A stretch of 64,000 nt of DNA, from positions 2,914,001 through 2,978,000 of the forward strand of contig OZ247499.1 in NCBI GenBank assembly GCA_965233625.1, given 5' to 3'. This stretch comes from G965233625 sp965233625 (GTDB taxonomy: Bacteria > Planctomycetota > Planctomycetia > Pirellulales > Pirellulaceae). Shown in pieces: positions 1 to 9,016 of the stretch. The number at the start of each line of letters is the position of its first letter. Position 1 is the first letter of the stretch. Under the pieces are notes generated by a model. It saw nothing but the letters and a program-made list of their open reading frames with translations. It ran no database searches and had not been told where the DNA came from. The position numbers and the translations under genes were made by a program.

Positions 1-1
1 C

Positions 2-139
2 ACCGGCTATGTCGTACCGGCCCAGGCGCCCGCCGTCGCGCCGCAGGCAACGCTTCAGCCCGTCACGGTTCAGCCCAACTTAGCGCCGGTAAACGCCGCA
101 GCGCCAGCATCCACCGGCTTGCAGTGGCACCAGAGATAA
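2..139 (+). CDS. C-terminal end of a Pro/Ala-rich hypothetical protein (partial)
   Basis: The window opens inside a reading frame that runs to a TAA at 137-139. The visible 45 residues are rich in Pro, Ala, Val and Gln (for example VVPAQAPAVAPQ and NAAAPASTGLQWHQR), a low-complexity tail often seen at the end of secreted or envelope proteins. No domain can be recognised because the rest of the gene lies before base 1. Codon choice is GC-rich like the surrounding genes, so the frame is probably real. The gene is followed by a palindromic repeat element and then the SecA paralogue on the same strand; a functional link is not shown. Confidence 0.55.
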   Translation, partial: TGYVVPAQAPAVAPQATLQPVTVQPNLAPVNAAAPASTGLQWHQR

Positions 140-210
140 CTCAAGCTGAATGCTGGTGTTCTCTACTTCTCTCGCCACTTCGTTAACGCTTTGCCTGACG
201 AGCAGAACAA

Positions 211-358
211 TAACCCGAAGCGCGAGCGAGGGACGCCGCAGCAAACAGCGAATCGCCTGTTGAAGTCCATCTTTGAAGTCCGTCATCGCGGCCTGGAAAG
301 GCCAAACACGCTTGTGTTAGCATCAAACTCAAACGTCCCTCGCTTGCGCTTCGGGTTA
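211..358. repeat. REPIN-like inverted repeat element, copy 1
   Basis: A left arm TAACCCGAAGCGCGAGCGAG (from 211) and a near-exact inverted right arm ending at 358 flank about 95 bases of spacer. The same arms recur at 3811-3948, 6726-6863 and 17510-17712, always between genes. The spacer contains GTTGAAGTCCA, also found in the spacers of the copies near 6.8 kb and 17.5 kb. Two inverted palindromic arms around a short spacer is the structure described for REP doublets (REPINs). No transposase of the RAYT type is visible in the window. Confidence 0.85.
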
Positions 359-431
359 ATTTGCGTTCCTGGAACACTTCGCCACGTTGGGGTGAAGGGT
401 TAGTTCGAACGGGACATCGACGGGCTGAAAC

Positions 432-2381
432 ATGGTTCTTACTGCAATTAGCCGTGGGTATACGGCCGCCCGTGTGAGCCGCTGGCGAAGCTGGCTGCCG
501 AAGATTGAAGCCCTTGAGAAAGACTTTGCGGCGCTGGGCAGCGCTGCGTTCCGCAAAGAGTCTCTGTCGCTGCGTTATCGCGCGCGGAGCGGAGAGCCTT
601 TGCACAAACTGCTGTGCGAAGCGTTCGCCATGGTGCGTGTTGCGGCGCAGCGGACGATTGAAATGCGGCACTATGATGTGCAGATCCTGGGCGGCATCGG
701 CATTCATTTCCGCAGTGTGGCCGAGATGCAGACGGGCGAAGGAAAAACGCTTACCGCCACGCTGCCGATGTACCTGGCCGCATTGTCCGGACGCGGCGCC
801 CATCTGGCCACGGCCAACGATTACCTGGCCCGCCGCGATGCGGAACTGATGTCGCCCGTTTACGAAGCCCTGGGCATGACCACGGGTGTTATCGAGGCAG
901 ACACGCCGCGGCCAGAACGCTATCGCGCCTACCGCGCGGATATCACCTACGGCACAGCGAAAGAGTTCGGCTTTGACTTCCTACGCGACCGGCTGCTCAA
1001 ACGCCAACAGGGCGCGGGCGTCAGCGATTTTCTGGCGCAGATGCTGGATCAGGACAAACAGGGTGGCGACGAACCCGTGCAGCGGAACCTGCATTTCGTG
1101 CTGATCGACGAAGCGGATGCGATCCTGATTGACGAGGCGCGCACGCCGTTGATCGTGAGTTCCATTCCCGGTGAATCGCAGGAGTTGCGGAACGCGGTCT
1201 ACACCTGGTCCGCAGAGTCGGCTCCACAGTTTGAAGAAAATCTGCATTACGAATACGATCACGAAAGCCGGCAGGTCACGCTGAACGCCGGCGGCCGCAA
1301 ACTGGTGCGCGAGCTGCCGAAACCTGCGCTGCTGGATCAGACCGGGCTAATTGAACTGTATGAACAGACCGAACGCGCGGTGAAGGTGAACCGTGAGTTC
1401 TTCCGCGACCGGCAGTATGTGATCCGCGATGGCGAGATCGTGATTGTTGACGAATTCAGCGGCCGCCTGGCGGAAGGGCGGAAGTGGCGGGCCGGTATTC
1501 ATCAGGCGATTGAAGCCCGCGAAGGTGTGGAGATTACTGCCGAAACGGGTGAAGCAGCACGCATTACTGTGCAGGACCTATTCCTGCGATACGAACGGCT
1601 GGGAGGCATGACCGGCACCGTGGCCAATTCCGGCGCCGAGCTTCGTAAAATCTACAACGTCAACGTGCTGGCCGTGCCGACCAACCGCCCGCCGCAACGG
1701 ATTCAATTGCCCGACAAAGTCTTCGGCACCGCGGAAGCAAAATACCGGGCGATCATCGCCGAAGTGCGGGAGATGCATCAGCTGGGCCGTCCGGTGCTGA
1801 TCGGCACCCGCAGCATTGATAAGTCGCAGATTCTTTCGCGGATGATGTCGGAGCCGGAAGATGGCCAGCCGCCCATCGAGCACGATGTGCTGAACGCCAA
1901 CGAGATCGCCAAAGAAGCTGAAATTGTCGCCCGCGCCGGCGGCGTTGGAAAAGTCACGGTCGCGACGAACATGGCCGGGCGTGGTACGGACATTAAGCTG
2001 GGCGAAGGTGTCGAAGAACTGGGCGGCATCCATGTTATCTGCACGGAGCTGCACGAATCTGCACGCATCGACCGCCAGCTTATCGGCCGTTGCGGACGGC
2101 AGGGCGATCCTGGTTCGTACCGGCAATTCCTGGCCCTGGATGATGAGATTCTCGAAGGCGGGTTCGGCCCCCGTAAAGCTGCCCGCTACAAGACACGCGG
2201 AGCCAAGGCAGCCAATGGCGCCCAGTTTAATTCGCTCGCCCGGCTATTCCGCACAGCACAGCGCAAGATCGAAAAAGAACACTTCCGCGGCCGGCAGATG
2301 CTGATGCACCACGAAAAAGAACGCCGCAAGATGCAGATTCAAATGGGCCAGGACCCGTACCTGGACTCGCCATCAAGCTGA
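432..2381 (+). CDS. SecA paralogue lacking most of the helical scaffold and the C-terminal linker
   Basis: A 649-residue SecA-family ATPase. Visible in order are the Walker A region MQTGEGKT (about 99-106), a preceding conserved MRHYDVQILGGI block, the DEAD box in VLIDEADAILIDEARTP (about 223-238), a PPXD-like segment, GGMTGTVANS at the start of the second nucleotide-binding fold, TNMAGRGTDIKLG, and the arginine-finger region GRCGRQGDPGS. After NBD2 only about 70 residues remain, ending soon after the start of the helical scaffold (AQRKIEKEHFRGRQ). Canonical SecA is about 850-900 residues, so the helical wing and zinc-binding tail are missing. The frame is intact, so this looks like a dedicated short paralogue and not a decayed gene. 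It could drive a specialised export pathway; this is inference. No strong Shine-Dalgarno is seen before 432. Confidence 0.9.
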   Translation: MVLTAISRGYTAARVSRWRSWLPKIEALEKDFAALGSAAFRKESLSLRYRARSGEPLHKLLCEAFAMVRVAAQRTIEMRHYDVQILGGIGIHFRSVAEMQTGEGKTLTATLPMYLAALSGRGAHLATANDYLARRDAELMSPVYEALGMTTGVIEADTPRPERYRAYRADITYGTAKEFGFDFLRDRLLKRQQGAGVSDFLAQMLDQDKQGGDEPVQRNLHFVLIDEADAILIDEARTPLIVSSIPGESQELRNAVYTWSAESAPQFEENLHYEYDHESRQVTLNAGGRKLVRELPKPALLDQTGLIELYEQTERAVKVNREFFRDRQYVIRDGEIVIVDEFSGRLAEGRKWRAGIHQAIEAREGVEITAETGEAARITVQDLFLRYERLGGMTGTVANSGAELRKIYNVNVLAVPTNRPPQRIQLPDKVFGTAEAKYRAIIAEVREMHQLGRPVLIGTRSIDKSQILSRMMSEPEDGQPPIEHDVLNANEIAKEAEIVARAGGVGKVTVATNMAGRGTDIKLGEGVEELGGIHVICTELHESARIDRQLIGRCGRQGDPGSYRQFLALDDEILEGGFGPRKAARYKTRGAKAANGAQFNSLARLFRTAQRKIEKEHFRGRQMLMHHEKERRKMQIQMGQDPYLDSPSS

Positions 2382-2427
2382 TTTTTCAGCAGTGCCGGAT
2401 GCTGAGAAGGCGGCAGGTGCTGAAAAA
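2382..2427 (+). terminator. Inverted repeat directly after the secA-like stop (weak terminator candidate)
   Basis: TTTTTCAGCA at 2382-2391 is exactly inverted as TGCTGAAAAA at 2418-2427, starting one base after the SecA-like stop codon. A 10-bp stem with a 26-base loop can form. There is no T-run after the stem on the plus strand, so it may slow or protect the transcript end without being a classical intrinsic terminator. Confidence 0.3.
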
Positions 2428-2518
2428 GTCTCATTTGCCTCTACATAATTAGCGTTTATTATTATATCCTACCCGCCGAGCCCTCCCGCCCCGCAATCCC
2501 CTCCGGGCGAATCGTTTG

Positions 2519-3772
2519 ATGACACGTTCTGAATTGCTGGCCGCGATCTACGCCAACCCGGCTGACGATATGCCGCGTCTGAAGTTCGCAGATTTTCTGA
2601 CTGAACACGGCGATCCGTTAGGCGAGTTTATCCGCCTGCAGGTGCAACTTGCCCGCCAGTCAGATTCCCCATCACGGGGCAAGTGGCGTGAGGAATGTCA
2701 GCAGCTGCTGGACACTTATCATGGCGAATGGCTGAAGGATGCTCCGCAGCAGAACCAGTGCCGCTACGACTTTCAACGCGGCTTTATTGAGATGGCGACG
2801 GTCGACGCCCGCTGCTGGCTGGAGCATGCCGGCAACATCATGCAGATCGCCCCGCTGCTGCGCGACCTGCGGCTGCTGGAACCGCAGTCGTGCTTTCATG
2901 AACTGGTGAGAAATGGCGAATTCGGCCAGATTGACTCGCTGCGTCTGACGCACAGCCAACTGCAAGCATCGCAGGTAATTCAACTGCTGGAGAGCGGCCG
3001 GGTGCCGCCGTTGCGTGAACTGCGGTTGCCGTTCAATAACATCTCTAACCAGGTGGTGCCCGTCTTCAACGCGGACGTGTTCCGGCGGTTAGAAATGCTC
3101 GACCTGCAGGATAATCTGCTCTCGCACGAAGCTGCAGTGGCGCTGGCCAGTTCGACCGGAGCCACGCGGCTCCACACCCTGCTGCTACGCGGCAATGGTC
3201 TGGGCGCGGAAGGCTTCACGTCGCTGATGGGGGCGAAGAATATGGAGCAGCTCACCACGCTGCACGTCTCTGATAACCATATTCGCGGGCACTTTAGTTT
3301 TCCACCGCGTGTGGCCGGCATGCTACCCGCATTGAAGTGGTTGAGTCTGGATGAGAACCGTCTGCGGCCGCCCGGTATTCTGCGGCTCAGCCAGAACGGG
3401 TACTTCGCCGGGCTATGGCATTTGAGTCTGCGGTGCAACGGTGTGGGCGACGTGGGCGCCGCGGCGATTGCCGCCAATCCGCTGCACAGCCAGCTGCGGA
3501 GGCTGGACCTACGTTCTAATCAGATCACCGGCGTGGGCATTGCGCATCTGGCCCGTAGCGAACACCTGCAGAACCTCCGGCAACTGGATCTTTCGTCCAA
3601 CGTGTTCACCTTCCGCCGCGGACGAGCGCTGCTGGATGCAGACGTGTTCCCGCATATGGAAAAGCTGACGCTCACGGGCAACCCGCTTACGCCTTCGGCC
3701 CACGAGCAACTCCGCAGCCGTTATGGCGACCGCCTGGTTTACGAACCAGGAAACGAAAACGGCTTTGCGTAG
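2519..3772 (+). CDS. TIGR02996 domain leucine-rich-repeat protein
   Basis: A 417-residue protein that starts with the TIGR02996 repeat-companion domain (ELLAAIYANPADD, then LKFADFLTEHGDPLGEFIRL), a short module known mainly from planctomycetes and usually found before repeats. From about residue 120 onward the sequence carries ribonuclease-inhibitor-like leucine-rich repeats (for example LRELRLPFNNISNQ, LDLQDNLLS, LRRLDLRSNQITGVG, LRQLDLSSNVF). There is no signal peptide or membrane segment, so a cytoplasmic protein-interaction role is likely. The ATG at 2519 is preferred over a TTG one codon upstream. A second TIGR02996 protein lies at 51.3 kb. The biological role of this class is not known. 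Confidence 0.88.
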   Translation: MTRSELLAAIYANPADDMPRLKFADFLTEHGDPLGEFIRLQVQLARQSDSPSRGKWREECQQLLDTYHGEWLKDAPQQNQCRYDFQRGFIEMATVDARCWLEHAGNIMQIAPLLRDLRLLEPQSCFHELVRNGEFGQIDSLRLTHSQLQASQVIQLLESGRVPPLRELRLPFNNISNQVVPVFNADVFRRLEMLDLQDNLLSHEAAVALASSTGATRLHTLLLRGNGLGAEGFTSLMGAKNMEQLTTLHVSDNHIRGHFSFPPRVAGMLPALKWLSLDENRLRPPGILRLSQNGYFAGLWHLSLRCNGVGDVGAAAIAANPLHSQLRRLDLRSNQITGVGIAHLARSEHLQNLRQLDLSSNVFTFRRGRALLDADVFPHMEKLTLTGNPLTPSAHEQLRSRYGDRLVYEPGNENGFA

Positions 3773-3810
3773 CGAAGTGGAAACAGCCGATCCTTTGCAT
3801 GCAGCAGAAC

Positions 3811-3948
3811 TAACCCGAAGCGCGAGCGAGGGACGCCAGGGTTTGAAGCGAATGGCCGGTCCGGGCAACGTACGACCCAGAACGACCGCGCGAATATCCC
3901 TTGTTTCTGGTGTTAAGCCAAACGTCCCTCGCTGGCGCTTCGGGTTAG
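3811..3948. repeat. REPIN-like inverted repeat element, copy 2
   Basis: The left arm begins with TAACCCGAAGCGCGAGCGAG at 3811 and the inverted right arm ends with CGCTTCGGGTTAG near 3948. The spacer is about 85 bases and differs from copy 1. The element fills the gap between the LRR protein and serS. Confidence 0.85.
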
Positions 3949-4054
3949 TGTTCTGCATTTGCGTTGCAGCGTAAGCTGCATTCACAGGAAAGAAGGTTCG
4001 CGGTATGCTTTCCTGCTCTGAAACCTGTTGGCCTTTTACCTGATAAGTCCTGCC

Positions 4055-5329
4055 ATGCTTGACCGCAAATACATTCTAGAAAACGCCGCCGCCGTTGCGC
4101 AGAACTGCGAAAACCGTGGCGTTACCGCGGATATTGACCAGTTTGTCAAACTTGAATCGCAGCGGCGCGAAAAGGCAACTGAAACGCAAGAGCTAAACCG
4201 GCAGGCGAAAGAGATGAGCACGCTTATCGGCAAAGCCCCGCCGGAAGAGCGCGAAGCTTTGAAAGAAGCAGCACGCGCGCTGCGTGAGAAGAAAGACGCC
4301 GCCCAGCGCGAGCATGACGAACTTGATGCGCAGGTGGCGGAGATTCAGAACCTGATTCCCAACATCACGCACGAAGCGGCGCCCATTGGCGTGGATGACA
4401 AAGCAAACCTGGAACTACGCCGCGGCAAGCACGAGCCGCCGAAGTTTGATTTCCCGGTGCTGGACCACGTCGAACTTGGCGCCCGGCACGATCTGATTGA
4501 TTTTGAAGGCGGCGCCCGCACGACAGGTAACGGCTTCTACTTCCTGAAGAACGAAGCCGTGCTGCTTGAACTGGCGCTGCAGCAGTACGCCATCCGCACG
4601 CTGATGGCCGAGGGCTTCACACCGACGATTACGCCCGACCTTGCGCGGGACGAGATTCTGCAGGGCATCGGCTTCATTCCGCGTGGCCCTTCGACACAGA
4701 TTTACAGCATTGAGAACAGCGATCTGAGCCTGGTCGGCACTGCCGAGATTACGCTGGGCGGACTGTACTCCGGGCTGACGCTTTCCAGTGAAGAGCTGCC
4801 ATTGAAGCTGTGCGGTGTCAGCCATTGTTACCGCACCGAAGCAGGCGCCGCGGGCCGTGCATCGCGAGGTCTTTACCGCGTGCATCAGTTTACGAAGATC
4901 GAAATGTTCGCCTTCACCACGCCCGAAGACAGCGACAAGATGCTGGATCAGCTCTGCGCGCTCGAGTGCCAGCTGTTTGACGACCTGGGCATCGCGTACC
5001 GCGTGGTCGATACCGCCACCGGCGACCTGGGTGGTCCGGCCTACCGGAAATTCGATCTCGAAGCCTGGATGCCCGGCCGTGGCGAAAAAGGCGAATGGGG
5101 CGAAGTCACCAGCACTTCGAACTGCACCGACTATCAGGCCCGGCGGCTGAACATCCGCTATAAGAACAAGGGTGAGAAGGGCACAAACTTCGTGCACACG
5201 CTGAACGGCACTGCGATCGCCATCAGCCGCGCTATGCTGGCGATCCTGGAGAACTACCAACAGGCCGATGGCAGCATCGTTGTGCCCGAAGTGCTCCGCC
5301 CCTGGGTGGGCAAAGACAAGATCGGCTAA
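4055..5329 (+). CDS. serS: Seryl-tRNA synthetase
   Basis: A 424-residue class II aminoacyl-tRNA synthetase that charges tRNA-Ser. The first about 110 residues form the long antiparallel coiled coil that contacts the tRNA (QRREKATETQELNRQAKE and following Lys/Glu-rich heptads). The catalytic core shows the TAEI motif that binds serine (SLVGTAEITLGG), motif 2 in CYRTEAGAAGRASRGLYRVH, and motif 3 in NGTAIAISRAMLAILENYQ. Length is normal for the family. The ATG at 4055 gives the conserved start MLDRKYILEN; an upstream in-frame TTG at 4028 would add nine unconserved residues. It stands alone between a repeat element and the convergent transaldolase gene. Confidence 0.97.
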   Translation: MLDRKYILENAAAVAQNCENRGVTADIDQFVKLESQRREKATETQELNRQAKEMSTLIGKAPPEEREALKEAARALREKKDAAQREHDELDAQVAEIQNLIPNITHEAAPIGVDDKANLELRRGKHEPPKFDFPVLDHVELGARHDLIDFEGGARTTGNGFYFLKNEAVLLELALQQYAIRTLMAEGFTPTITPDLARDEILQGIGFIPRGPSTQIYSIENSDLSLVGTAEITLGGLYSGLTLSSEELPLKLCGVSHCYRTEAGAAGRASRGLYRVHQFTKIEMFAFTTPEDSDKMLDQLCALECQLFDDLGIAYRVVDTATGDLGGPAYRKFDLEAWMPGRGEKGEWGEVTSTSNCTDYQARRLNIRYKNKGEKGTNFVHTLNGTAIAISRAMLAILENYQQADGSIVVPEVLRPWVGKDKIG

Positions 5330-5354
5330 ACGATCGATCGGCGCGGCGTAAACG

Positions 5355-5389
5355 AAAAAACCCGCGCCGGATGCTAGATCTGACGCGGG
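5355..5389 (-). terminator. Intrinsic terminator downstream of transaldolase
   Basis: Read on the minus strand, CCCGCG (5389-5384) pairs with CGCGGG (5366-5361) and is followed at once by six T residues (5360-5355). It lies about 170 bases beyond the tal stop codon, between the convergent serS and tal genes. The plus-strand side lacks a T-run, so it mainly fits the minus strand. The stem is only six pairs, which lowers confidence. Confidence 0.5.
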
Positions 5390-5557
5390 CTAATGATCTG
5401 ACGCGTGAGGGGGCAGGACTCAGGCGTCAGACGTTACCTCATTATTACACAGTGTGAATGTGTAGTTTGTATCGACGCGGCTAGTTATATCCTTGAAGGT
5501 TTACCGCAAAATATCTAATCGCCGTTCAAGGCGCTTTAGCGGGACCACAGATGGGAT

Positions 5558-6604
5558 TTAGGTAGCCAACTTCGCCCGTAAATTGTCGATCAGTTCCAGC
5601 AGCGCCTGCTGCGGATCGGCGAATTTCTGCAGCCCTTCTTCCATCAGCACGTCTTCCAGCTTCTGAAAGTCAACGTGCTGATCGATGTCGGCCGCCACAT
5701 CTTCCGGCGTGGGAGTGGCGATCTGATTGGTGAAGTTGATCGTGCTTTTGGCGACCGCGTCATTGGTTGCCGGGGGGTTGGTTTGAATGTCGCTACCAGC
5801 CAGGGCTTCTACGTACTTCCAAGCCGGTTCGCTTTCGCTTTTGACGCCCGTGCTGGCGAAGATCATTTCCTGCTGCAACGGCGTCGGGTTCTGTCGCCAG
5901 AAGTCGCGGTTCTGTTGCCAGATGCGTTTGGCGTTCACGATGCCCGTCTGCCCCTGGCCGGCGGTAAGCTGCGGCACATGCTTGGCCGTGTAAACGTCCA
6001 CGCGTGAAACAAAGATGCTGTACACGCTCTTAAAGCCGCTGAGATCATCGCGCCGCTGGGCGCCGCGCCAGATGGCGTCGCGGGCTGCCTCGTACTGCCG
6101 CGAAGTGAAGATCAAAGTGACATTCAGCGTCACGCCTGCGGCAGCGAGTTCTTCCAGCGCCGCCAGCCCTGCCGGTGTGGCGGGCACTTTGATCATGCGG
6201 TTCTGATGGCCGGCGGACCATTGCTTGCCCAGTTCAATGTAGGACTGCACGCGTTCTTCATGCGGCGGGCCATCGCTGGCTTCGAGCAGTGGATCAAGTT
6301 CAAAGCTGACGTAGCCGTTATCGCCTTTGGACTCTTCCCAGACCGGCAGGAACACATCCTGAGCGTTCTGCACCAGTTTGTCCGTCGTCCGCCAAGCGAT
6401 TTCTTCGTTACTCAGCCCCTGGCTGGCGAACGATTCGATTTCCTCATCAAAGCGGCCGGTCTTCAGCAGATCGGCAACGATCACCGGGTTAGAAGTGGCG
6501 CCTGTCGCGCCCGCCGCGCGGTTCTGCTTGACCAGACCGGGGTCGATGGAATCAAGCCACAGTTTGGTGCCACACGCGATTAACGACTCTAAAGCTGCAG
6601 ACAT
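5558..6604 (-). CDS. tal: Transaldolase
   Basis: A 348-residue transaldolase of the non-oxidative pentose phosphate pathway, which moves a dihydroxyacetone unit between sedoheptulose 7-phosphate and glyceraldehyde 3-phosphate. The N-terminal LWLDSIDPGLV and GATSNPVI blocks and the Schiff-base lysine in IKVPATPAG (Lys139) match the family, as do LNVTLIF and the SRVDVYTAK region. Length fits the TalB/Tal type of about 320-370 residues. The gene is transcribed alone toward serS, and a repeat element lies directly upstream. Cytoplasmic; no signal peptide. Confidence 0.95.
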   Translation of the reverse strand: MSAALESLIACGTKLWLDSIDPGLVKQNRAAGATGATSNPVIVADLLKTGRFDEEIESFASQGLSNEEIAWRTTDKLVQNAQDVFLPVWEESKGDNGYVSFELDPLLEASDGPPHEERVQSYIELGKQWSAGHQNRMIKVPATPAGLAALEELAAAGVTLNVTLIFTSRQYEAARDAIWRGAQRRDDLSGFKSVYSIFVSRVDVYTAKHVPQLTAGQGQTGIVNAKRIWQQNRDFWRQNPTPLQQEMIFASTGVKSESEPAWKYVEALAGSDIQTNPPATNDAVAKSTINFTNQIATPTPEDVAADIDQHVDFQKLEDVLMEEGLQKFADPQQALLELIDNLRAKLAT

Positions 6605-6725
6605 GGGATGAACCTTTCTGTCCGTGAAGGATTGCGATACGCCAGGACGCTTCCTTCAGGATAGACCATCGGCGCGTCGCCCTAAACCAGAGCGCATCCG
6701 CTGCAGCATATAAGGACAGCACACA

Positions 6726-6944
6726 CTAACCCGAAGCGCGAGCGAGGGACGTTTGATATCGATGCGAAACCGCGGTTTTTTGGCCGTTTTTCGCTGAAAA
6801 GGTGGACTTCAACCGGCGGTGCGCTGCCAATGCCGGCGCCCCTCGCTCGCGCTTCGGGTTAGTGTTTGCTACTTGTATTTAAGGCTGAATTGTGATTTTC
6901 ATCCTCAAAGTGTGCAACTTCAAAACTCGCGCTTCGGGTTAGTG
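6726..6944. repeat. REPIN-like element, copy 3, with an extra solo arm
   Basis: Inverted arms at 6726-6751 and 6839-6863 enclose a spacer whose reverse complement (about 6766-6815) aligns over some 50 bases with the copy near 17.5 kb. A further half arm, CTCGCGCTTCGGGTTAGTG, sits at 6926-6944 and is followed by GTGCGCGAGCGAAAA, which also follows the right arm of copy 4. The rest of the 6605-7033 gap between tal and the amylosucrase gene shows no gene. Confidence 0.85.
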
Positions 6945-7033
6945 TGCGCGAGCGAAAAACTTGTGTAGATACCAATGCCCAGAAGCGCGAAGGGGTGTCA
7001 CAACATCATATCCGCACCCGTTGCACGGTTCCC

Positions 7034-9016
7034 TTACACGCGTTTCAGCCACAGAAGCTGGTAGGGTTCCAGTGTGACTACGCCGGAGGTGTTGTAGGTG
7101 TTCTCTTTAATCAGGTCTTCGAAGAAGCGGCCGATGCCTGCGGTGCGTAGCTTGTTGCCTTCCACTTCCTGCGGATCGCCCGAGAAGTTGGCCATGACAA
7201 TCAAGCGGTGCCCTTCGTTGATCTTCGCGTAGCCGAGCACGTGCGGGTTGGCTACGGAGATGAGTTCCATCTCCTGTCCGGCCAGGGCGGGCAGTTCCTT
7301 GCGGAGGCGGATCAGCCGCTGCGTGGATTTGAAAATCCGGCTGCGGATAGAACCGTTGCCAGATTCGATATGGTCGGCCAGTTCTTCCAGATACTCCCAT
7401 TGCATCTTGGGCCGGTGAATCCACCGCGAATCGCCCGCCTTGGCAGGGTCCAGCGCGTAATCGTAATCGTTCAGCATGCCCCATTCTTCGCCCAGATAAA
7501 GCAGCGGAATGCCGCCCATGCTAAGCGAGATGCCGTGCAGCAGCATCATGCGGCGGATGGCCAGTTCCTTCTTCTCTTCATCATCTTCCTCAACCGCCTG
7601 CTCCAGCCCGGCCAGCGAAGCCATGGTGCCAGAGATGCGCATATCGCCCGTGTCGTGATTCTCCTGAAAGGGAATGCCGCGGGCGAAAGAGCCGGGGAAC
7701 TGACCGGTATAAAACTGGTTGAGAAACTGCCGGTGGTTGTACGGATTGATGCCGATTGCTTCCGCGTCGCGGTCATCGAATGTCCAGCCAATATCGTCGT
7801 GGCAACGCAGGTAATTGACCCACGCGGTGTTATCCGGCAACGGTTTCTGGTGCTTCAGTGTCTGCACCAGCAGTTCCACCTTGCGGGTGGCCAGTGACTC
7901 CCACAGCAGCGCCATCAGCGTGGGGTTGTAAGAGATCTGACACTCTTCTTCCGAGATGTATTTGATCACCTCGTCCGGGTGAACGATCGCTTCTGACTTG
8001 AACAACAGCCCCGGCGCGGCCAGCCGGGCGAGCCGGTTGAAGGCCTGAATCAGCAGATGCGCTTCGGGCAGGTTTTCGCAACTGGTGCCAAGCTGTTTCC
8101 AGATGAACGCTACGGCGTCGAGCCGGAGGATGTCGATGCCGACGTTGGATAGGAACAGCATTTCCTCCAGCATCGCGCGGAACACCGCAGGGTTGCTGTA
8201 ATTCAGATCCCACTGAAAGCTGTTGAACGTGGTCCAGACCCACTGGTTCATTCCGTCGTGCCAGGTGAAGTTGCCGCGACGCACGGCGGGGAAGATTTCC
8301 CGCAGTGTCCGCTCGTACTGCTCCGGCATCGTGCGGTCGGGGAAGATGTAATAAAACTCCTGATATTCGCGTTCGCCCGCACGGGCGCGCTGCGCCCATT
8401 CGTGGTCGTCGGCTGTGTGATTGAAAACGAAGTCAACCACCAGCGAGATGCCTGCTTCGCGCAGGTCGTCCGCCAGCAGACGCAGATCGTCCATCGTTCC
8501 TAGCCGCGGATCAACGCTGCGGTAGTTGCTGATCGCGTAACCGCCATCGTTGTTACCGGGACGCACGGCGAACAGCGGCATCAGGTGCAGATAGCTTAGA
8601 CCGAGGTCTTTGAAATATTTGACGTGTTCACGCGCCCTGCTGAGGTTTTCGCTGAACAGGTCCACATACAGCGCGCCGCCGACAATTTCTTCCGACTGGA
8701 ACCAGTCCGGTTTGTTGATGCGTAGACGATCAACTTTACAGAGTTCATCTGGCCGGTTGCCCCACGAAATAGCAGCCGTCGCGAGCACCTGCTCGATGTG
8801 ATAGAAGAAGTCGTAACGGCGCCCGTACAGCTCAAACAGCGCAGCGAACAACGGCGGCCAATGGTCGACCAGCCGGGTTGAGAATTCCTGCTGCCGGTCC
8901 TCGCTGATGTTGTGGCTGGACCAGACTTCAGCAAGGCGGGGCTGTAACCGCTGCAGCGTGAGCGAGGCTTTAAACTCGATATCGCTGCTTAGGCGGTTAT
9001 CATTCGATCCGATCAT
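7034..9016 (-). CDS. Amylosucrase (GH13 glucan-forming sucrose glucosyltransferase)
   Basis: A 660-residue GH13 enzyme that matches amylosucrase in length and order: an all-helical N-terminal part (about 1-110), the (beta/alpha)8 barrel, and a C-terminal beta domain. The barrel shows DFVFNHTADDH, the nucleophile in ILRLDAVAF (Asp300), the acid/base in FKSEAIVH (Glu342), and the transition-state stabiliser in RCHDDIGW (about 407). Amylosucrase transfers glucose from sucrose to an alpha-1,4-glucan and releases fructose; sucrose hydrolysis or phosphorolysis are family alternatives. Its start overlaps by 17 bases the end of the sucrose-phosphate synthase gene just upstream, so the two are translationally coupled. 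No signal peptide is seen, so it acts in the cytoplasm on internally made sucrose. Confidence 0.93.
   Translation of the reverse strand: MIGSNDNRLSSDIEFKASLTLQRLQPRLAEVWSSHNISEDRQQEFSTRLVDHWPPLFAALFELYGRRYDFFYHIEQVLATAAISWGNRPDELCKVDRLRINKPDWFQSEEIVGGALYVDLFSENLSRAREHVKYFKDLGLSYLHLMPLFAVRPGNNDGGYAISNYRSVDPRLGTMDDLRLLADDLREAGISLVVDFVFNHTADDHEWAQRARAGEREYQEFYYIFPDRTMPEQYERTLREIFPAVRRGNFTWHDGMNQWVWTTFNSFQWDLNYSNPAVFRAMLEEMLFLSNVGIDILRLDAVAFIWKQLGTSCENLPEAHLLIQAFNRLARLAAPGLLFKSEAIVHPDEVIKYISEEECQISYNPTLMALLWESLATRKVELLVQTLKHQKPLPDNTAWVNYLRCHDDIGWTFDDRDAEAIGINPYNHRQFLNQFYTGQFPGSFARGIPFQENHDTGDMRISGTMASLAGLEQAVEEDDEEKKELAIRRMMLLHGISLSMGGIPLLYLGEEWGMLNDYDYALDPAKAGDSRWIHRPKMQWEYLEELADHIESGNGSIRSRIFKSTQRLIRLRKELPALAGQEMELISVANPHVLGYAKINEGHRLIVMANFSGDPQEVEGNKLRTAGIGRFFEDLIKENTYNTSGVVTLEPYQLLWLKRV

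Noticed and set aside
183..803. Minus-strand frame over the first repeat element and the SecA-like start
   Set aside because: It includes translated palindrome arms and is antisense to a gene with clear SecA motifs.
5345..5395. Hairpin as terminator for serS on the plus strand
   Set aside because: The T-run lies only on the minus-strand side; the plus side has no T-rich tail.
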